Shown here piece after piece: positions 1-7,964 of a stretch of DNA of 64,000 nucleotides. How positions within the stretch are numbered: the first letter of the stretch is position 1; each line of letters begins with the position of its first letter. The notes below the pieces were generated by a model. The model had not been told where the DNA came from. It was given only the letters and a program-made list of their open reading frames with translations, and did no database searches. Location of the stretch: NCBI RefSeq assembly GCF_025642155.1, contig NZ_CP106798.1:3162001-3226000 (forward strand). Direction: 5' to 3'. The translations under genes and the position numbers were made by a program. The stretch is from Streptomyces sp. HUAS 15-9. Its GTDB lineage: Bacteria > Actinomycetota > Actinomycetes > Streptomycetales > Streptomycetaceae.

Positions 1-764
1 AGCGTGGAGGTCTCCATGACCCGGGCCATGTCGTCGGGGTTGTCGGTGACCGGCACCTTCAGCCAGGTGTAGGCCGAGCTGCCGCCCAGGCCCGAGGCGA
101 TGGCGATGGACTTGGTGACCGCCTCGGCGGACAGGTCGTTCGTCACCTTCCCGTCGGGGGTGCGGCGGCTGATGAACGGCTCGACGAAGACCGGGAGCCG
201 CCGGGCGGCCATGTCGTCGATGGCCCGGGCTGTGGACTCCAGGGTGGTCAGGGAGCCCGGGTCGTCGTAGTCGATGCGCAGCAGCAGCTTGCCCGCGTCG
301 AAGCCCAGCCGCTGGATGTCCTCGGGGCGGTGGCCGGTGAAGCGGTCGTCCAACTCGAAGGACGCGCCCTGCAGTCCGCCGCGGTTCATCGAGCCCATGA
401 CGACCTTGTGGTCGAGGGCGCCGAGCAGCAGCAGGTCGTCGAGGATGTCGGCGGTGGCGAGCACGCCGTCGACGCCGGGCCGCGACAGCGCGAGGCAGAG
501 GCGTTCGAGCAGGTCGGCGCGGTTGGCCATGGCCAGTGTTCGGTCGCCGACACCGAGGGCGCCGCGGGCCGGGTGGTCGGCGGCGACGATCATCAGCCGG
601 CCGTCCTCGTTCAGCAGCGGCCTGCGGGTGCGGCGGACGGCGGCCTCGGCGATCGCCTCGGGGTGGTGGGTGCGGGTGTGGACCAGCGCGGAGACGTCCA
701 CGCGCGCGTGCCCGATGCCCTCCCCGCCCTCGTGGTGGGCGCCGCCCACCTTGCCGGCCCTCAC
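1..764 (-). CDS. Cgl0159-type (beta/alpha)8 aldolase-like protein, partial
   Basis: The minus-strand frame stays open from a GTG at 764 to the window edge, so the C-terminus is missing. The 254 visible residues resemble the class I aldolase-like TIM-barrel proteins found beside iolC in actinobacterial inositol clusters. Readable segments include a GVDGVLATADILDDLLLL-like stretch and a later FVEPFISRRTPDG segment. The start overlaps the iolC stop by four bases (GTGA), which points to translational coupling. The likely role is in inositol breakdown, possibly splitting the phosphorylated product of IolC. The family was assigned by eye and the exact reaction is inferred from context. Confidence 0.8.
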   Translation of the reverse strand, partial: MRAGKVGGAHHEGGEGIGHARVDVSALVHTRTHHPEAIAEAAVRRTRRPLLNEDGRLMIVAADHPARGALGVGDRTLAMANRADLLERLCLALSRPGVDGVLATADILDDLLLLGALDHKVVMGSMNRGGLQGASFELDDRFTGHRPEDIQRLGFDAGKLLLRIDYDDPGSLTTLESTARAIDDMAARRLPVFVEPFISRRTPDGKVTNDLSAEAVTKSIAIASGLGGSSAYTWLKVPVTDNPDDMARVMETST

Positions 765-1735
765 CGCACCGCTCCCGCCTCGAGCGCGGCGGCCACCTCG
801 TCCGGGGTGGGCATCGCGGAGGAGCACTCCAGGCGGGAGGCGACGATCGCGCCGGCCGCGTTGGCGTGCCGCATGATCTTCTCCAGGTCCCAGTCGGCCA
901 GCAGGCCGTGGCAGAGCGAGCCGCCGAAGGCGTCACCGGCGCCGAGTCCGTTGAGGACGCTGACCGGGAGCGGCGGGACCTCGGCGGACTCGCCCTCCCG
1001 GTTCACGGCGAGGACGCCCTTCGGTCCCTGCTTGACGACGGCGAGTTCGACACCGGCGTCGAGGAGCGCGCGGGCGGCGGCGTGCGGCTCGCGCACGCCG
1101 GTGGCGACCTCCACCTCGTCCAGGTTGCCGACGGCGACCGTGGTGTGGCGCAGCGCCTCGGCGTAGAAGGGGCGGGCGCCGTCCGGCCCGCGGCGGGAGC
1201 CGCTGATGTCGTCGCGCCAGAACATGGGGCGCCAGTCGAGGTCGAAGACCGTCGTACCGGACTTGGCCCGGTGCGCGAGGGCCGCCAGTGTCGCCGTGCG
1301 GCTTGGTTCCTCGCTCAGTCCCGTACCGGTGACCCAGAAGATGCCCGCCTCGCGGATGGCGTCGAGGTCCAGCTCATGGGCGTCGATCTCCAGGTCGGGC
1401 GCCTTGGGCTGCCGGTAGAAGTAGAGCGGGAAGTCGTCCGGCGGGAAGACCTCGCAGAAGGTGACCGGCGTGGGCAGTCCGGGGACCGGGGTGACCCAGC
1501 GGTCGTCGACTCCGAAGCCGCGCAGGGCCTCGTGCAGATAGGCGCCGAAGGCGTCGTCGCCGGTGCGGGTGATGACGGCGGTGTTCCGGCCCAGCCGGGC
1601 CGCGGCGACGGCGACGTTGGTGGCAGACCCGCCGAGGAACTTGCCGAAGGACGACACCTGGGCGAGTGGAACACCTGTCTGCAGCGGATAGAGATCCACT
1701 CCGATCCGCCCCATGGTGATCAGGTCGTACGCCAT
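761..1735 (-). CDS. iolC: 5-dehydro-2-deoxygluconokinase, PfkB family
   Basis: A 324-residue carbohydrate kinase. IolC phosphorylates 5-dehydro-2-deoxygluconate in the cytosol during myo-inositol catabolism. The N-terminus (MAYDLITMGRIGVDLYPL) is typical of IolC. A GGSATNVAVAAARLG motif follows near residue 35, and the C-terminal PfkB signature GLGAGDAFGG lies at about 263-272 with the predicted catalytic Asp at 268. ATG 1735 is preferred because a GAAGGGA ribosome site lies just upstream; the frame stays open to 1795 but that stretch has no family similarity. It heads an operon with the aldolase-like gene and has a good promoter 30-60 bp upstream. Confidence 0.9.
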   Translation of the reverse strand: MAYDLITMGRIGVDLYPLQTGVPLAQVSSFGKFLGGSATNVAVAAARLGRNTAVITRTGDDAFGAYLHEALRGFGVDDRWVTPVPGLPTPVTFCEVFPPDDFPLYFYRQPKAPDLEIDAHELDLDAIREAGIFWVTGTGLSEEPSRTATLAALAHRAKSGTTVFDLDWRPMFWRDDISGSRRGPDGARPFYAEALRHTTVAVGNLDEVEVATGVREPHAAARALLDAGVELAVVKQGPKGVLAVNREGESAEVPPLPVSVLNGLGAGDAFGGSLCHGLLADWDLEKIMRHANAAGAIVASRLECSSAMPTPDEVAAALEAGAVR

Positions 1736-1766
1736 CGGTTTCCCTTCGTCACGGCTCTCCCCCGGT

Positions 1767-1810
1767 TTGTAGTCCTGTACCCGGAGCCCTGTCAATGGTT
1801 TGTCCGGACA
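1767..1810 (-). promoter_or_regulatory. iolC promoter with adjacent palindromic operator
   Basis: On the minus strand a perfect -35 TTGACA (1795-1790) is followed after 17 bp by CTACAA (1772-1767), a good sigma-70-type promoter for iolC. Directly upstream lies the perfect 10-bp palindrome TGTCCGGACA (1801-1810), a plausible GntR-type regulator site. No candidate regulator gene of that class is in the window. Confidence 0.6.
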
Positions 1811-1845
1811 TTCGGACCAGTGTCGGTGGGTGGCTTTGCCACGGC

Positions 1846-1874
1846 CGTGTCACAAACACCTCCCGCGTGTCACA
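1846..1874. promoter_or_regulatory. Direct repeat in the iolC/HTH intergenic region
   Basis: CGTGTCACA occurs at 1846-1854 and 1866-1874, exactly 20 bp apart and so on the same helix face. It sits in the 307-bp gap between iolC and the small HTH gene and could be a regulator site for the plus-strand gene. Apart from this and the iolC promoter I see nothing else in the gap. Confidence 0.3.
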
Positions 1875-2042
1875 TACGTCACGTCTACGCGGGTCCTCGG
1901 TCACACTCGGCCGACAGGCGTTGCCCGTTGCTCACTCTGCGTCGTTCACCGTGCACAGGCTTGGTGATCGCCAGCGAAGCGCCCGGCTCCCCCGACGGCC
2001 GTCCCCGGCCGCCCCCGCGGTGCGCGTACGGAGGTGCAGCTC

Positions 2043-2243
2043 ATGACCGACCGACGGCTCTGGTCCTACAAGGAGATCGCGGCCCACATCCGCGTGCAGC
2101 CCGACACCGTGCGGTCCTACCGCAAACACGGGCTGCTGCCCCCGCCCGACCATGTGGAGGGCGGCAAGCCCTACTGGTACGCCGACACCGTGCGGGCCTG
2201 GGTCGCCTCACGGCCCGGCAACCGCGGCCGCAGACAGGCCTGA
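2043..2243 (+). CDS. Small helix-turn-helix DNA-binding protein
   Basis: A 66-residue protein that is essentially one MerR-like winged HTH: SYKEIAAHIRVQPDTVRSYRKHGLLP, then PYWYADTVRAWVASRPG. There is no effector domain, so it resembles excisionase-like or standalone MerR-type DNA binders. GGAGG at 2030-2034 is spaced correctly for ATG 2043, although an in-frame GTG at 2034 exists. It diverges from iolC and converges with the alcohol dehydrogenase. The target is unknown. Confidence 0.75.
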   Translation: MTDRRLWSYKEIAAHIRVQPDTVRSYRKHGLLPPPDHVEGGKPYWYADTVRAWVASRPGNRGRRQA

Positions 2244-2261
2244 AGGCGCCCGTCGCGCCCG

Positions 2262-2285
2262 GTGTCCCGCCCTGGCGTGGGACAC
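2262..2285. terminator. Hairpin between convergent genes
   Basis: GTGTCCC (2262-2268) pairs with GGGACAC (2279-2285) around a 10-nt loop. It lies 20 bp after the HTH stop and 25 bp before the stop of the convergent dehydrogenase, so it could serve both. There is no T tract, as is common in Streptomyces. Confidence 0.45.
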
Positions 2286-2310
2286 GGGCGACACGGGCAC
2301 CCCGGCCGGC

Positions 2311-3354
2311 TCAGCTCCAGGGTTCGACGACCGTGACGCCCGCGCCCGGTGCCGTGCCCATCGCCGCGAGTGCGGCCGGGGCCGCGTCCAGTGGGATCGT
2401 CGAGGTGACCAGCAGGTCGGGGCGCAGGACTCCCGCGCGGACCAGCTCCAGCATCGCCGGGTAGGTGTGCGCGGCCATGCCGTGGCTGCCGAGGAGTTCG
2501 AGCTCCAGGGCGATCGCGCGGGCCATGGGGACCGGGGTCGTACCGTCCAGGGAGGGCAGGAGGCCGACCTGGACATGGCGGCCGCGGCGGCGCAGACCGT
2601 TCACCGAGGCGGCGCAGGTGGACGGGGAGCCGAGCGCGTCGAGCGAGAGGTGGGCACCGCCTCCGGTCAGGTCGAGGACGGCTGCCGCCGTGTCCGGCAC
2701 ACGCGTCGCGTCCACGCACTCCGCCGCGCCGAACTTCCGCGCCAGGTCCAGGACTTGGGGGGAGACGTCGACGGCGACCACCCGGGCGCCCGACGCCGCG
2801 GCGATCATCACCGCCGACAGGCCCACACCCCCGCAGCCGTGCACCGCGACCCACTCCCCCGCCGACACCCGGCCCTGCTGGACCACCGCGCGGAAGGCGG
2901 TCGCGAAGCGGCAGCCCAGGGAGGCCGCGGTGGCGAAGGACATGCCATCCGGGACCGCGACCAGATTCACATCGGCGTGGTCGAGTGCCACGTACTGGGC
3001 GTAGGAGCCCCAGTGGTGGAAGCCCGGCTGGGTCTGCCGCTCGCACACCTGCTGGTCGCCCGCAGCGCAGGAGGGGCAGCTGCCGCAGGCGCAGACGAAG
3101 GGCACGGTGACCCGGTCGCCGGAGCGCCATCCGGTCACCCGGGGGCCCACCGCCTCAACAACACCGGCGAGTTCGTGCCCCGGCACGTGCGGGAGCCGGA
3201 TGTCCGGGTCGTGTCCCATCCAGCCGTGCCAGTCACTTCGGCACAGTCCGGTCGCCTCGACCCGGACCACGACCCCGTGCTCGGCGGGCTCCGGGTCGGG
3301 CACCTCGCGCACCTCGGCCGGCTCCCCGTACTGCTCGAACACCACGGCTCTCAT
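2311..3354 (-). CDS. Zinc-dependent alcohol dehydrogenase
   Basis: A 347-residue medium-chain dehydrogenase. The catalytic zinc ligands are visible as Cys38 (GLCRSDWHG) and His60-Glu61 in [13 protein letters not shown]. The structural zinc lobe is the Cys cluster Cys90, Cys93, Cys96 and Cys104. A Rossmann motif [24 protein letters not shown] follows in the middle of the protein. It should oxidise or reduce an alcohol/aldehyde pair with NAD(P); the substrate cannot be read from sequence. The length is normal for the family. It stands alone, about 30 bp downstream of the MMPL gene on the same strand. Confidence 0.9.
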   Translation of the reverse strand: MRAVVFEQYGEPAEVREVPDPEPAEHGVVVRVEATGLCRSDWHGWMGHDPDIRLPHVPGHELAGVVEAVGPRVTGWRSGDRVTVPFVCACGSCPSCAAGDQQVCERQTQPGFHHWGSYAQYVALDHADVNLVAVPDGMSFATAASLGCRFATAFRAVVQQGRVSAGEWVAVHGCGGVGLSAVMIAAASGARVVAVDVSPQVLDLARKFGAAECVDATRVPDTAAAVLDLTGGGAHLSLDALGSPSTCAASVNGLRRRGRHVQVGLLPSLDGTTPVPMARAIALELELLGSHGMAAHTYPAMLELVRAGVLRPDLLVTSTIPLDAAPAALAAMGTAPGAGVTVVEPWS

Positions 3355-3385
3355 GTGCCACAGCTTCGCAGACCACCCCCGCCGT

Positions 3386-5596
3386 TCACACCGTCGCGCT
3401 CTCCTTCTCCTCGTCCGCCTCGGCGGCCGCGGCCGGCTCTCCCTCGCTCAGCCCGAACCGCTCGTGGAAGCGGCGCAGCGGACCCGGCGCCCACCAGGTG
3501 GCACGGCCGGTCAGGCGCATGATCGCCGGGACCAGCAGGCTGCGGACGACCATCGCGTCCATCACCACGGCGAGCGCGATGCCCAGGCCGAGCATCTTGG
3601 TGTTGGTCACCCGGGAGGTGCCGATCGCGACCATCACCACGGCCAGGATGACCGCCGCCGCGGTGATCAGCCCGCCCGTGCGCTGCAACCCGTGCCGCAC
3701 CGCCTCGTTGTGGTCGCCCGTGCGGTCGTGCTCCTCCTTGATGCGGGAGAGCAGGAACACGCCGTAGTCCATGGAGAGACCGAAGGCCACACAGAACATC
3801 AGGACCGGCAGGGTCGTCTCGATGGAGCCGGGGCTGGTGAAGCCGAGCGGGCCGGAGAGATGGCCGTCCTGGAAGACCCAGACCACCGCGCCGAACATCG
3901 CCGTCAGGCTGAGCGCGTTGAGCACCACCGCCTGGAGAGGTATCAGCACGCTGCCGGTGAGCAGGAAGACCAGGAACAGGGTGACGATCGCGATGAACGC
4001 GGCCGCCCACGGCAGGCGTTCGGCTATCGCGTGCTTGGAGTCGACCAGGACGGCGGCCGTGCCGGTCACCTCGGTGTCGAACGGGGCGTCCATCGTGCGC
4101 AGGTCGCCCACCAGGCTCTGGGCCTCGTCGTCCACGGCCTCGCCCTTCGGCAGCACCGTGAAGTACGCCGAGTCGCCCCTCACCAGCGGGCCGTCGACCC
4201 GTGCCACCTCCGGCAGGGCGGAGACGCGCTGTGCGTAGGCGGCGTACTGCGCCTTGGTCGCCTTCCCCTCGGCCAGCACCTCGAGTCCGCCGCCGGGGCT
4301 GCCGGGGAAGCCGTCCCGGATGTGCTGCTGCACGACGTGGGACTCGGCGCCCGACGGCAGCTGGCGGTCGTCCGCCGTGCCGAACTTCACGCCCAGGAAG
4401 GGCAGTCCGAGGAGGATCAGGAGCGCCGTGGTGCCGACGGCGAAGAACGGGGCGCGGCGCATGACCAGCGTCGCGGTGCGCGACCAGGCCGTGCCCTCCT
4501 CGCCGGAGACCTTCGGCTCCCGGCCGCGGCGGAACAGACGGCGCAGGTCGAGGGAGTTCACCCGGTGGCCGAGCAGCATCAGCGCGGCGGGGAGCAGGAT
4601 CAGGGCGGCCGCGGCGGCCAGCAGCACGACGGCTATGCCCGCGTAGGCGAAGGAGCGCAGGAAGTACTGCGGGAAGAGCAGCATCGCCGCCAGGGACACC
4701 GCGACCGTGAGCGCGGAGAAGAGCACCGTGCGCCCCGCCGTGCGCAGGGTGGTGCCGACGGCCGTCAACGGCTCGGCCCCCGTGGACAGTTCCTCGCGGA
4801 AACGGCGGACGATGAAGAGTGCGTAGTCGATGGCGAGGCCGAGGCCCAGGGCGGTGGTGAGGTTCAGCGCGAAGACGGAGACGTCGGTGAGCTCCGTCAG
4901 ACCGCGCAGCACCGCGTTCGTCCCCAGGATGGCCACGATGCCGATGCCCAGCGGCAGCAGGGCCGCGACGGCGCTGCCGAAGACCATCACCAGCAGCAGG
5001 AGCGTCACCGGAAGGGCGATCAGCTCGGCCCGGGCCAGGTCCTCCTTGATGATCGTCTGCATCTCGTGCCGCACGGCGACGATGCCGCCGACCTTGACCT
5101 TCACCGGACCGTGCGCCCCTCGGTAGTGGGGCGCGATGCGGTCCAGGGTGTCCCCCATCGCCTTCTCGTCGCCCGTGATGCGGGCGGCTATCAGCGCCTC
5201 GTGGCCGTCCTTCGCGCGCAGGGCCGGAGCCGCCGAGGGATCGGCCTGCCAGTAGGAGCCGACGCCCACGACGCCCTTCTCACCGGACAGACGCTCGACG
5301 AGGGTGCGGGCCTGGGCGGCGACCGCCGGGTCGTCGACCGAGGCCCGGCCGGAGTCGACAAGGAGCAGGAGGTTGGGCTGGGAGTCGGGGAACTCGCGCT
5401 CCAGCGCCTTGGTCGCGTAGGTGGACTCGGCGTTCGGGTCCTCCCAGCCGCCGCTGCCGAGGCGGTCGGCGACGCCGCTGCCGGCCAGCACCGCGAGCAC
5501 GGTGAGCACCAGCGCCGCGAGCAGCGACAGCCGCGGCCGGGCGGTCACGAAGCGGGTCCACCCGCCGACCCGGGGTGGCCTGTTGACTTCGGTCAT
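3386..5596 (-). CDS. MMPL/RND family transporter
   Basis: A 736-residue membrane protein with the duplicated RND layout. A first TM helix after a short N-terminal tail ([20 protein letters not shown]) is followed by a large extracytoplasmic loop and a block of five TM helices. A second loop and TM block then follow. [19 protein letters not shown] and [19 protein letters not shown] are the two diagnostic MMPL motifs with charged intramembrane residues. Such proteins export lipids, polyketides or drugs using proton motive force. It diverges from a TetR regulator over a long palindrome, so it is probably repressed by that regulator and induced by its ligand. Confidence 0.92.
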   Translation of the reverse strand: MTEVNRPPRVGGWTRFVTARPRLSLLAALVLTVLAVLAGSGVADRLGSGGWEDPNAESTYATKALEREFPDSQPNLLLLVDSGRASVDDPAVAAQARTLVERLSGEKGVVGVGSYWQADPSAAPALRAKDGHEALIAARITGDEKAMGDTLDRIAPHYRGAHGPVKVKVGGIVAVRHEMQTIIKEDLARAELIALPVTLLLLVMVFGSAVAALLPLGIGIVAILGTNAVLRGLTELTDVSVFALNLTTALGLGLAIDYALFIVRRFREELSTGAEPLTAVGTTLRTAGRTVLFSALTVAVSLAAMLLFPQYFLRSFAYAGIAVVLLAAAAALILLPAALMLLGHRVNSLDLRRLFRRGREPKVSGEEGTAWSRTATLVMRRAPFFAVGTTALLILLGLPFLGVKFGTADDRQLPSGAESHVVQQHIRDGFPGSPGGGLEVLAEGKATKAQYAAYAQRVSALPEVARVDGPLVRGDSAYFTVLPKGEAVDDEAQSLVGDLRTMDAPFDTEVTGTAAVLVDSKHAIAERLPWAAAFIAIVTLFLVFLLTGSVLIPLQAVVLNALSLTAMFGAVVWVFQDGHLSGPLGFTSPGSIETTLPVLMFCVAFGLSMDYGVFLLSRIKEEHDRTGDHNEAVRHGLQRTGGLITAAAVILAVVMVAIGTSRVTNTKMLGLGIALAVVMDAMVVRSLLVPAIMRLTGRATWWAPGPLRRFHERFGLSEGEPAAAAEADEEKESATV

Positions 5597-5669
5597 CGTG
5601 CGGTGTCCCCTTCACCGTGACCCGTGCTGTACGCAGACAGGCAGCATGGATCGGTCATTGCCATAGACT

Positions 5670-5728
5670 GACAAACACGAGACATCGCTCGCGTTTACCA
5701 AGAATGCGAGCGATCACTCGCGTTTGTC
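5670..5728. promoter_or_regulatory. Long palindromic operator between TetR and MMPL genes
   Basis: The arms 5670-5692 and 5706-5728 are inverted repeats matching at 20 of 23 positions, separated by 13 bp. Each begins with GACAAAC and contains ATCGCTCGC. On the minus strand TTGACA (5730-5725) lies at the outer edge of one arm with a weak -10 (CATTCT, 5706-5701), so the operator overlaps the MMPL promoter. It most likely binds the adjacent TetR protein, perhaps as two dimers. Confidence 0.75.
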
Positions 5729-5756
5729 AATCACGCTCGGAAGCTGGGGATAAGCC

Positions 5757-6428
5757 GTGCCCGATAAGCCGGGGAAGGAACAGGGCAAGGAGCAGCCGCG
5801 CCGCCGCCAGGCCCGCGGCGAGCGGCGCATCGCCCAGTTGCTGGAGGCCGCGGCCTCCGTCTTCTGCACGACCGGCTACACGGCCTCCAGCACCAACGCC
5901 ATCGCCCGCGAGGCACGCGTCTCGCCGGGCACGCTCTACCAGTTCTTCCCGAACAAGGAAGCGATCGCGATCGAACTGGGCGACCGGCTGATGCACGAGA
6001 TGCGGGAGACGTACGGCGAGGCGCTCGCGCCGGTCGACCCCGACACCCCGCTGGCGGAGGCCGTCTCCGCGGCCGTCGACCGCTTCATGGCCTTCAACAC
6101 CGAGCACCCCGTGTTCTTCGCGCTCATGCACGGCCCCGACATCCCCGGCCGGATCGCCGAGGAACACGACGCGCTGCACTCCACTCTCGTCGCCCGCATC
6201 GAAGAGCTGCTGTCCTCGTACCTCCCGGACACACCCCCGGCCGACGTCACGCGCACGGCGCAGATCTGCCTCGGCATCTACAAGGCGGGCCTGGAGCTGG
6301 TCCTCACCCATGAGGGCGCGGAGCGCGAGGCGTACATCCAGGAAGTGAAGAACGTCCTCATCCGCTACCTGGAGCCCCTGGTCGGCAGCCGACTCGGCGT
6401 CAGCGGCGGCGGCCGGACGGCGACGTAG
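5757..6428 (+). CDS. TetR family transcriptional regulator
   Basis: A 223-residue regulator. After a charged N-terminal tail the TetR HTH is complete at about residues 20-70 (RRIAQLLEAAASVFCTTGYTASSTNAIAREARVSPGTLYQFFPNKEAIAIEL). The C-terminal alpha-helical part is a ligand-binding domain of normal length. GTG 5757 is the only reasonable start, with GGGGAT upstream. It diverges from the MMPL exporter across the palindrome at 5670-5728, the usual repressor/efflux arrangement, and should also autoregulate. Confidence 0.92.
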   Translation: MPDKPGKEQGKEQPRRRQARGERRIAQLLEAAASVFCTTGYTASSTNAIAREARVSPGTLYQFFPNKEAIAIELGDRLMHEMRETYGEALAPVDPDTPLAEAVSAAVDRFMAFNTEHPVFFALMHGPDIPGRIAEEHDALHSTLVARIEELLSSYLPDTPPADVTRTAQICLGIYKAGLELVLTHEGAEREAYIQEVKNVLIRYLEPLVGSRLGVSGGGRTAT

Positions 6429-6586
6429 GGCACACCCGGGCAGACCACGCGCCCCGGACCGCGACAAGGCATACATCCCACCGGACAGCCGTATTCACCG
6501 CGTTCCCCTCGGACTGCGGCACAAGGCACATCTGCTTAAGGTGCGGATGAATCGCCTCAGTCAGCAGGAGCACGAGGGGACTTGCC

Positions 6587-7537
6587 GTGACCCACTCTCC
6601 GCCGCCCGGCGCGCCCCGCGCCCGCATCCCCGGCCCGAAGCAGCCCCCACCGCCCTACCCCCGCATCCGCGCCGGTCTGTGGCGGCGCTGCCTGGGCGGC
6701 GGGCTCGGTCTGTGGGTGCTGACCGCGCTGGTGACGTACGCGACGAGGAACTCCGCGCTCCTGCCCACCCTGATCCTGCTCGGCGGCTTCCTCGTCCCCG
6801 TCACCTTCACGCTCTGGGCCTACGAGCGGCACAGCCGCGACCTGGGGGTCAGCGCGGTCCTCGGCTGCCTCCTGGCCGGCGGCGCGCTCGGCGTGCTGGG
6901 CGCGTCGGTGACGGAGTACCACCTACTCCACCCCTCCCTGTCGATGTTCGTCGGCGTCGGGCTGATCGAGGAGGCGGCGAAGCTCGGCGCGCTGGTGTTC
7001 GTGCTGCGCCGGCAGCCCGGGATCCGCGGCACCCGGGCCGGGATGGTGCTCGGCGCGACCGTCGGCCTCGGCTTCGCGGCGCTGGAGAGCGTCGGCTACG
7101 CCTTCGACGCGGCCGTCTCCGCCGACGGCGTCGATCTGCGGGCACTGCTCGAGACCGAACTCCTGCGCGGGGTGCTGACACCCTTCGGGTACGGCCTGTG
7201 GACGGCGATCACGGGTGCCGTACTGCTCTCCCACCGCCGTCCGAACGGCCGCTTCCAGCTCGTCTCCCCGGTCGTCGCCACCTACGCCGGCGTCTGTCTG
7301 CTGCACGCCCTGTGGGACGCCACGCACGGCGCGGCGGCCTGGTTCGTGGCCCATCTGGTGGGCACCGGACCGGACCGGCAGCCGCTCGCCCAGGGATACC
7401 TTCCCGCGCCCACCGAGGTGCGGGACCACCTCTTCGCGCTCTTCTCGATCGGCGGTCTGGCGCTCGTGTCGCTGCTGGGCATCGGCTGGGTGTGCTCGCT
7501 GGCACGCCGGGACAGCTCTTGGAGAGGTACCCCCTAG
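6587..7537 (+). CDS. PrsW-type intramembrane metalloprotease
   Basis: A 316-residue polytopic membrane protein with a Pro-rich cytoplasmic N-terminus and about eight TM segments. The family hallmark is GLIEEAAK with the glutamate pair at 128-129, followed by the second motif GFAALESVGYAFD and a later HALWDATHG. These residues are expected to bind zinc within the membrane. PrsW proteases cleave membrane substrates such as anti-sigma factors. GTG 6587 is preceded by GAGGGGA. Its stop codon lies inside the copper operator of the next gene, so the 3-prime end is shared with that promoter. Confidence 0.88.
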   Translation: MTHSPPPGAPRARIPGPKQPPPPYPRIRAGLWRRCLGGGLGLWVLTALVTYATRNSALLPTLILLGGFLVPVTFTLWAYERHSRDLGVSAVLGCLLAGGALGVLGASVTEYHLLHPSLSMFVGVGLIEEAAKLGALVFVLRRQPGIRGTRAGMVLGATVGLGFAALESVGYAFDAAVSADGVDLRALLETELLRGVLTPFGYGLWTAITGAVLLSHRRPNGRFQLVSPVVATYAGVCLLHALWDATHGAAAWFVAHLVGTGPDRQPLAQGYLPAPTEVRDHLFALFSIGGLALVSLLGIGWVCSLARRDSSWRGTP

Positions 7538-7546
7538 GGGTATAGT
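7519..7546 (+). promoter_or_regulatory. CsoR-type copper operator and copZ promoter
   Basis: The near-perfect palindrome TACCCCCTAGGGGTA (7528-7542) is the G/C-tract type of site bound by the copper sensor CsoR. It lies between TTGGAG (7519-7524) and TATAGT (7541-7546), a 16-bp-spaced promoter, so repressor binding would block RNA polymerase. The TAG at 7535-7537 inside it is the stop codon of the upstream protease. csoR itself is not in the window. Confidence 0.8.
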
Positions 7547-7610
7547 GTGAGGAATGAGGGCCTCATCGTGGGTCCCACCGGCCTCACACGCCTCGACGAG
7601 GAGCAACGAC

Positions 7611-7850
7611 ATGACCACCCAGACCGACACCCCGGGCTCCGTCACCACCGTCTACAAGGTGAGCGGGATGAGCTGCGGACACTGCGAGGGCTCCGTCTCC
7701 AGTGAGATCTCCGAGATCCCCGGCGTCGAATCGGTGAAGGCCGTCGCCTCCACCGGCGAGGTCACCGTGGTCTCCGCCGCCCCGCTCGACGAGGAGGCCG
7801 TCCGCGCCGCCGTCGACGAGGCCGGCTTCGAGCTCGTCCGCAAGGCCTGA
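7611..7850 (+). CDS. copZ: Copper chaperone, heavy-metal-associated domain protein
   Basis: A 79-residue single HMA domain with the Cu(I)-binding MSCGHC motif (Cys22 and Cys25) and the usual ferredoxin-like fold length. It should carry cytosolic Cu(I) to CopA, encoded 114 bp downstream. ATG 7611 follows GAGGAG. The frame is open from 7554, but that stretch has no HMA similarity and lies between the promoter and the ribosome site. Expression is expected to rise with copper through the CsoR-type site upstream. Confidence 0.92.
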   Translation: MTTQTDTPGSVTTVYKVSGMSCGHCEGSVSSEISEIPGVESVKAVASTGEVTVVSAAPLDEEAVRAAVDEAGFELVRKA

Positions 7851-7855
7851 CCCTC

Positions 7856-7882
7856 CGGGCCCGGCACAGCGAGCGGGGCCCG
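7856..7882 (+). terminator. GC-rich hairpin between copZ and copA
   Basis: CGGGCCC (7856-7862) pairs with GGGCCCG (7876-7882) around 13 nt. It sits a few bases after the copZ stop and may attenuate read-through into copA, giving more chaperone than pump. There is no T tract, so this is tentative. Confidence 0.35.
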
Positions 7883-7964
7883 AAACCTTTCGCCTCCGAC
7901 CGGGCCGTACCGACCAGCTGATACTGGCTTCCGTACGGTCCGGTCCGATGTCTGGAGTCCGGAC

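Noticed and set aside
3107..5620. 837-codon open frame on the plus strand
   Set aside because: Antisense to the MMPL gene; composition is His/Gln/Arg/Gly-rich with no domains, as expected of high-GC shadow frames.
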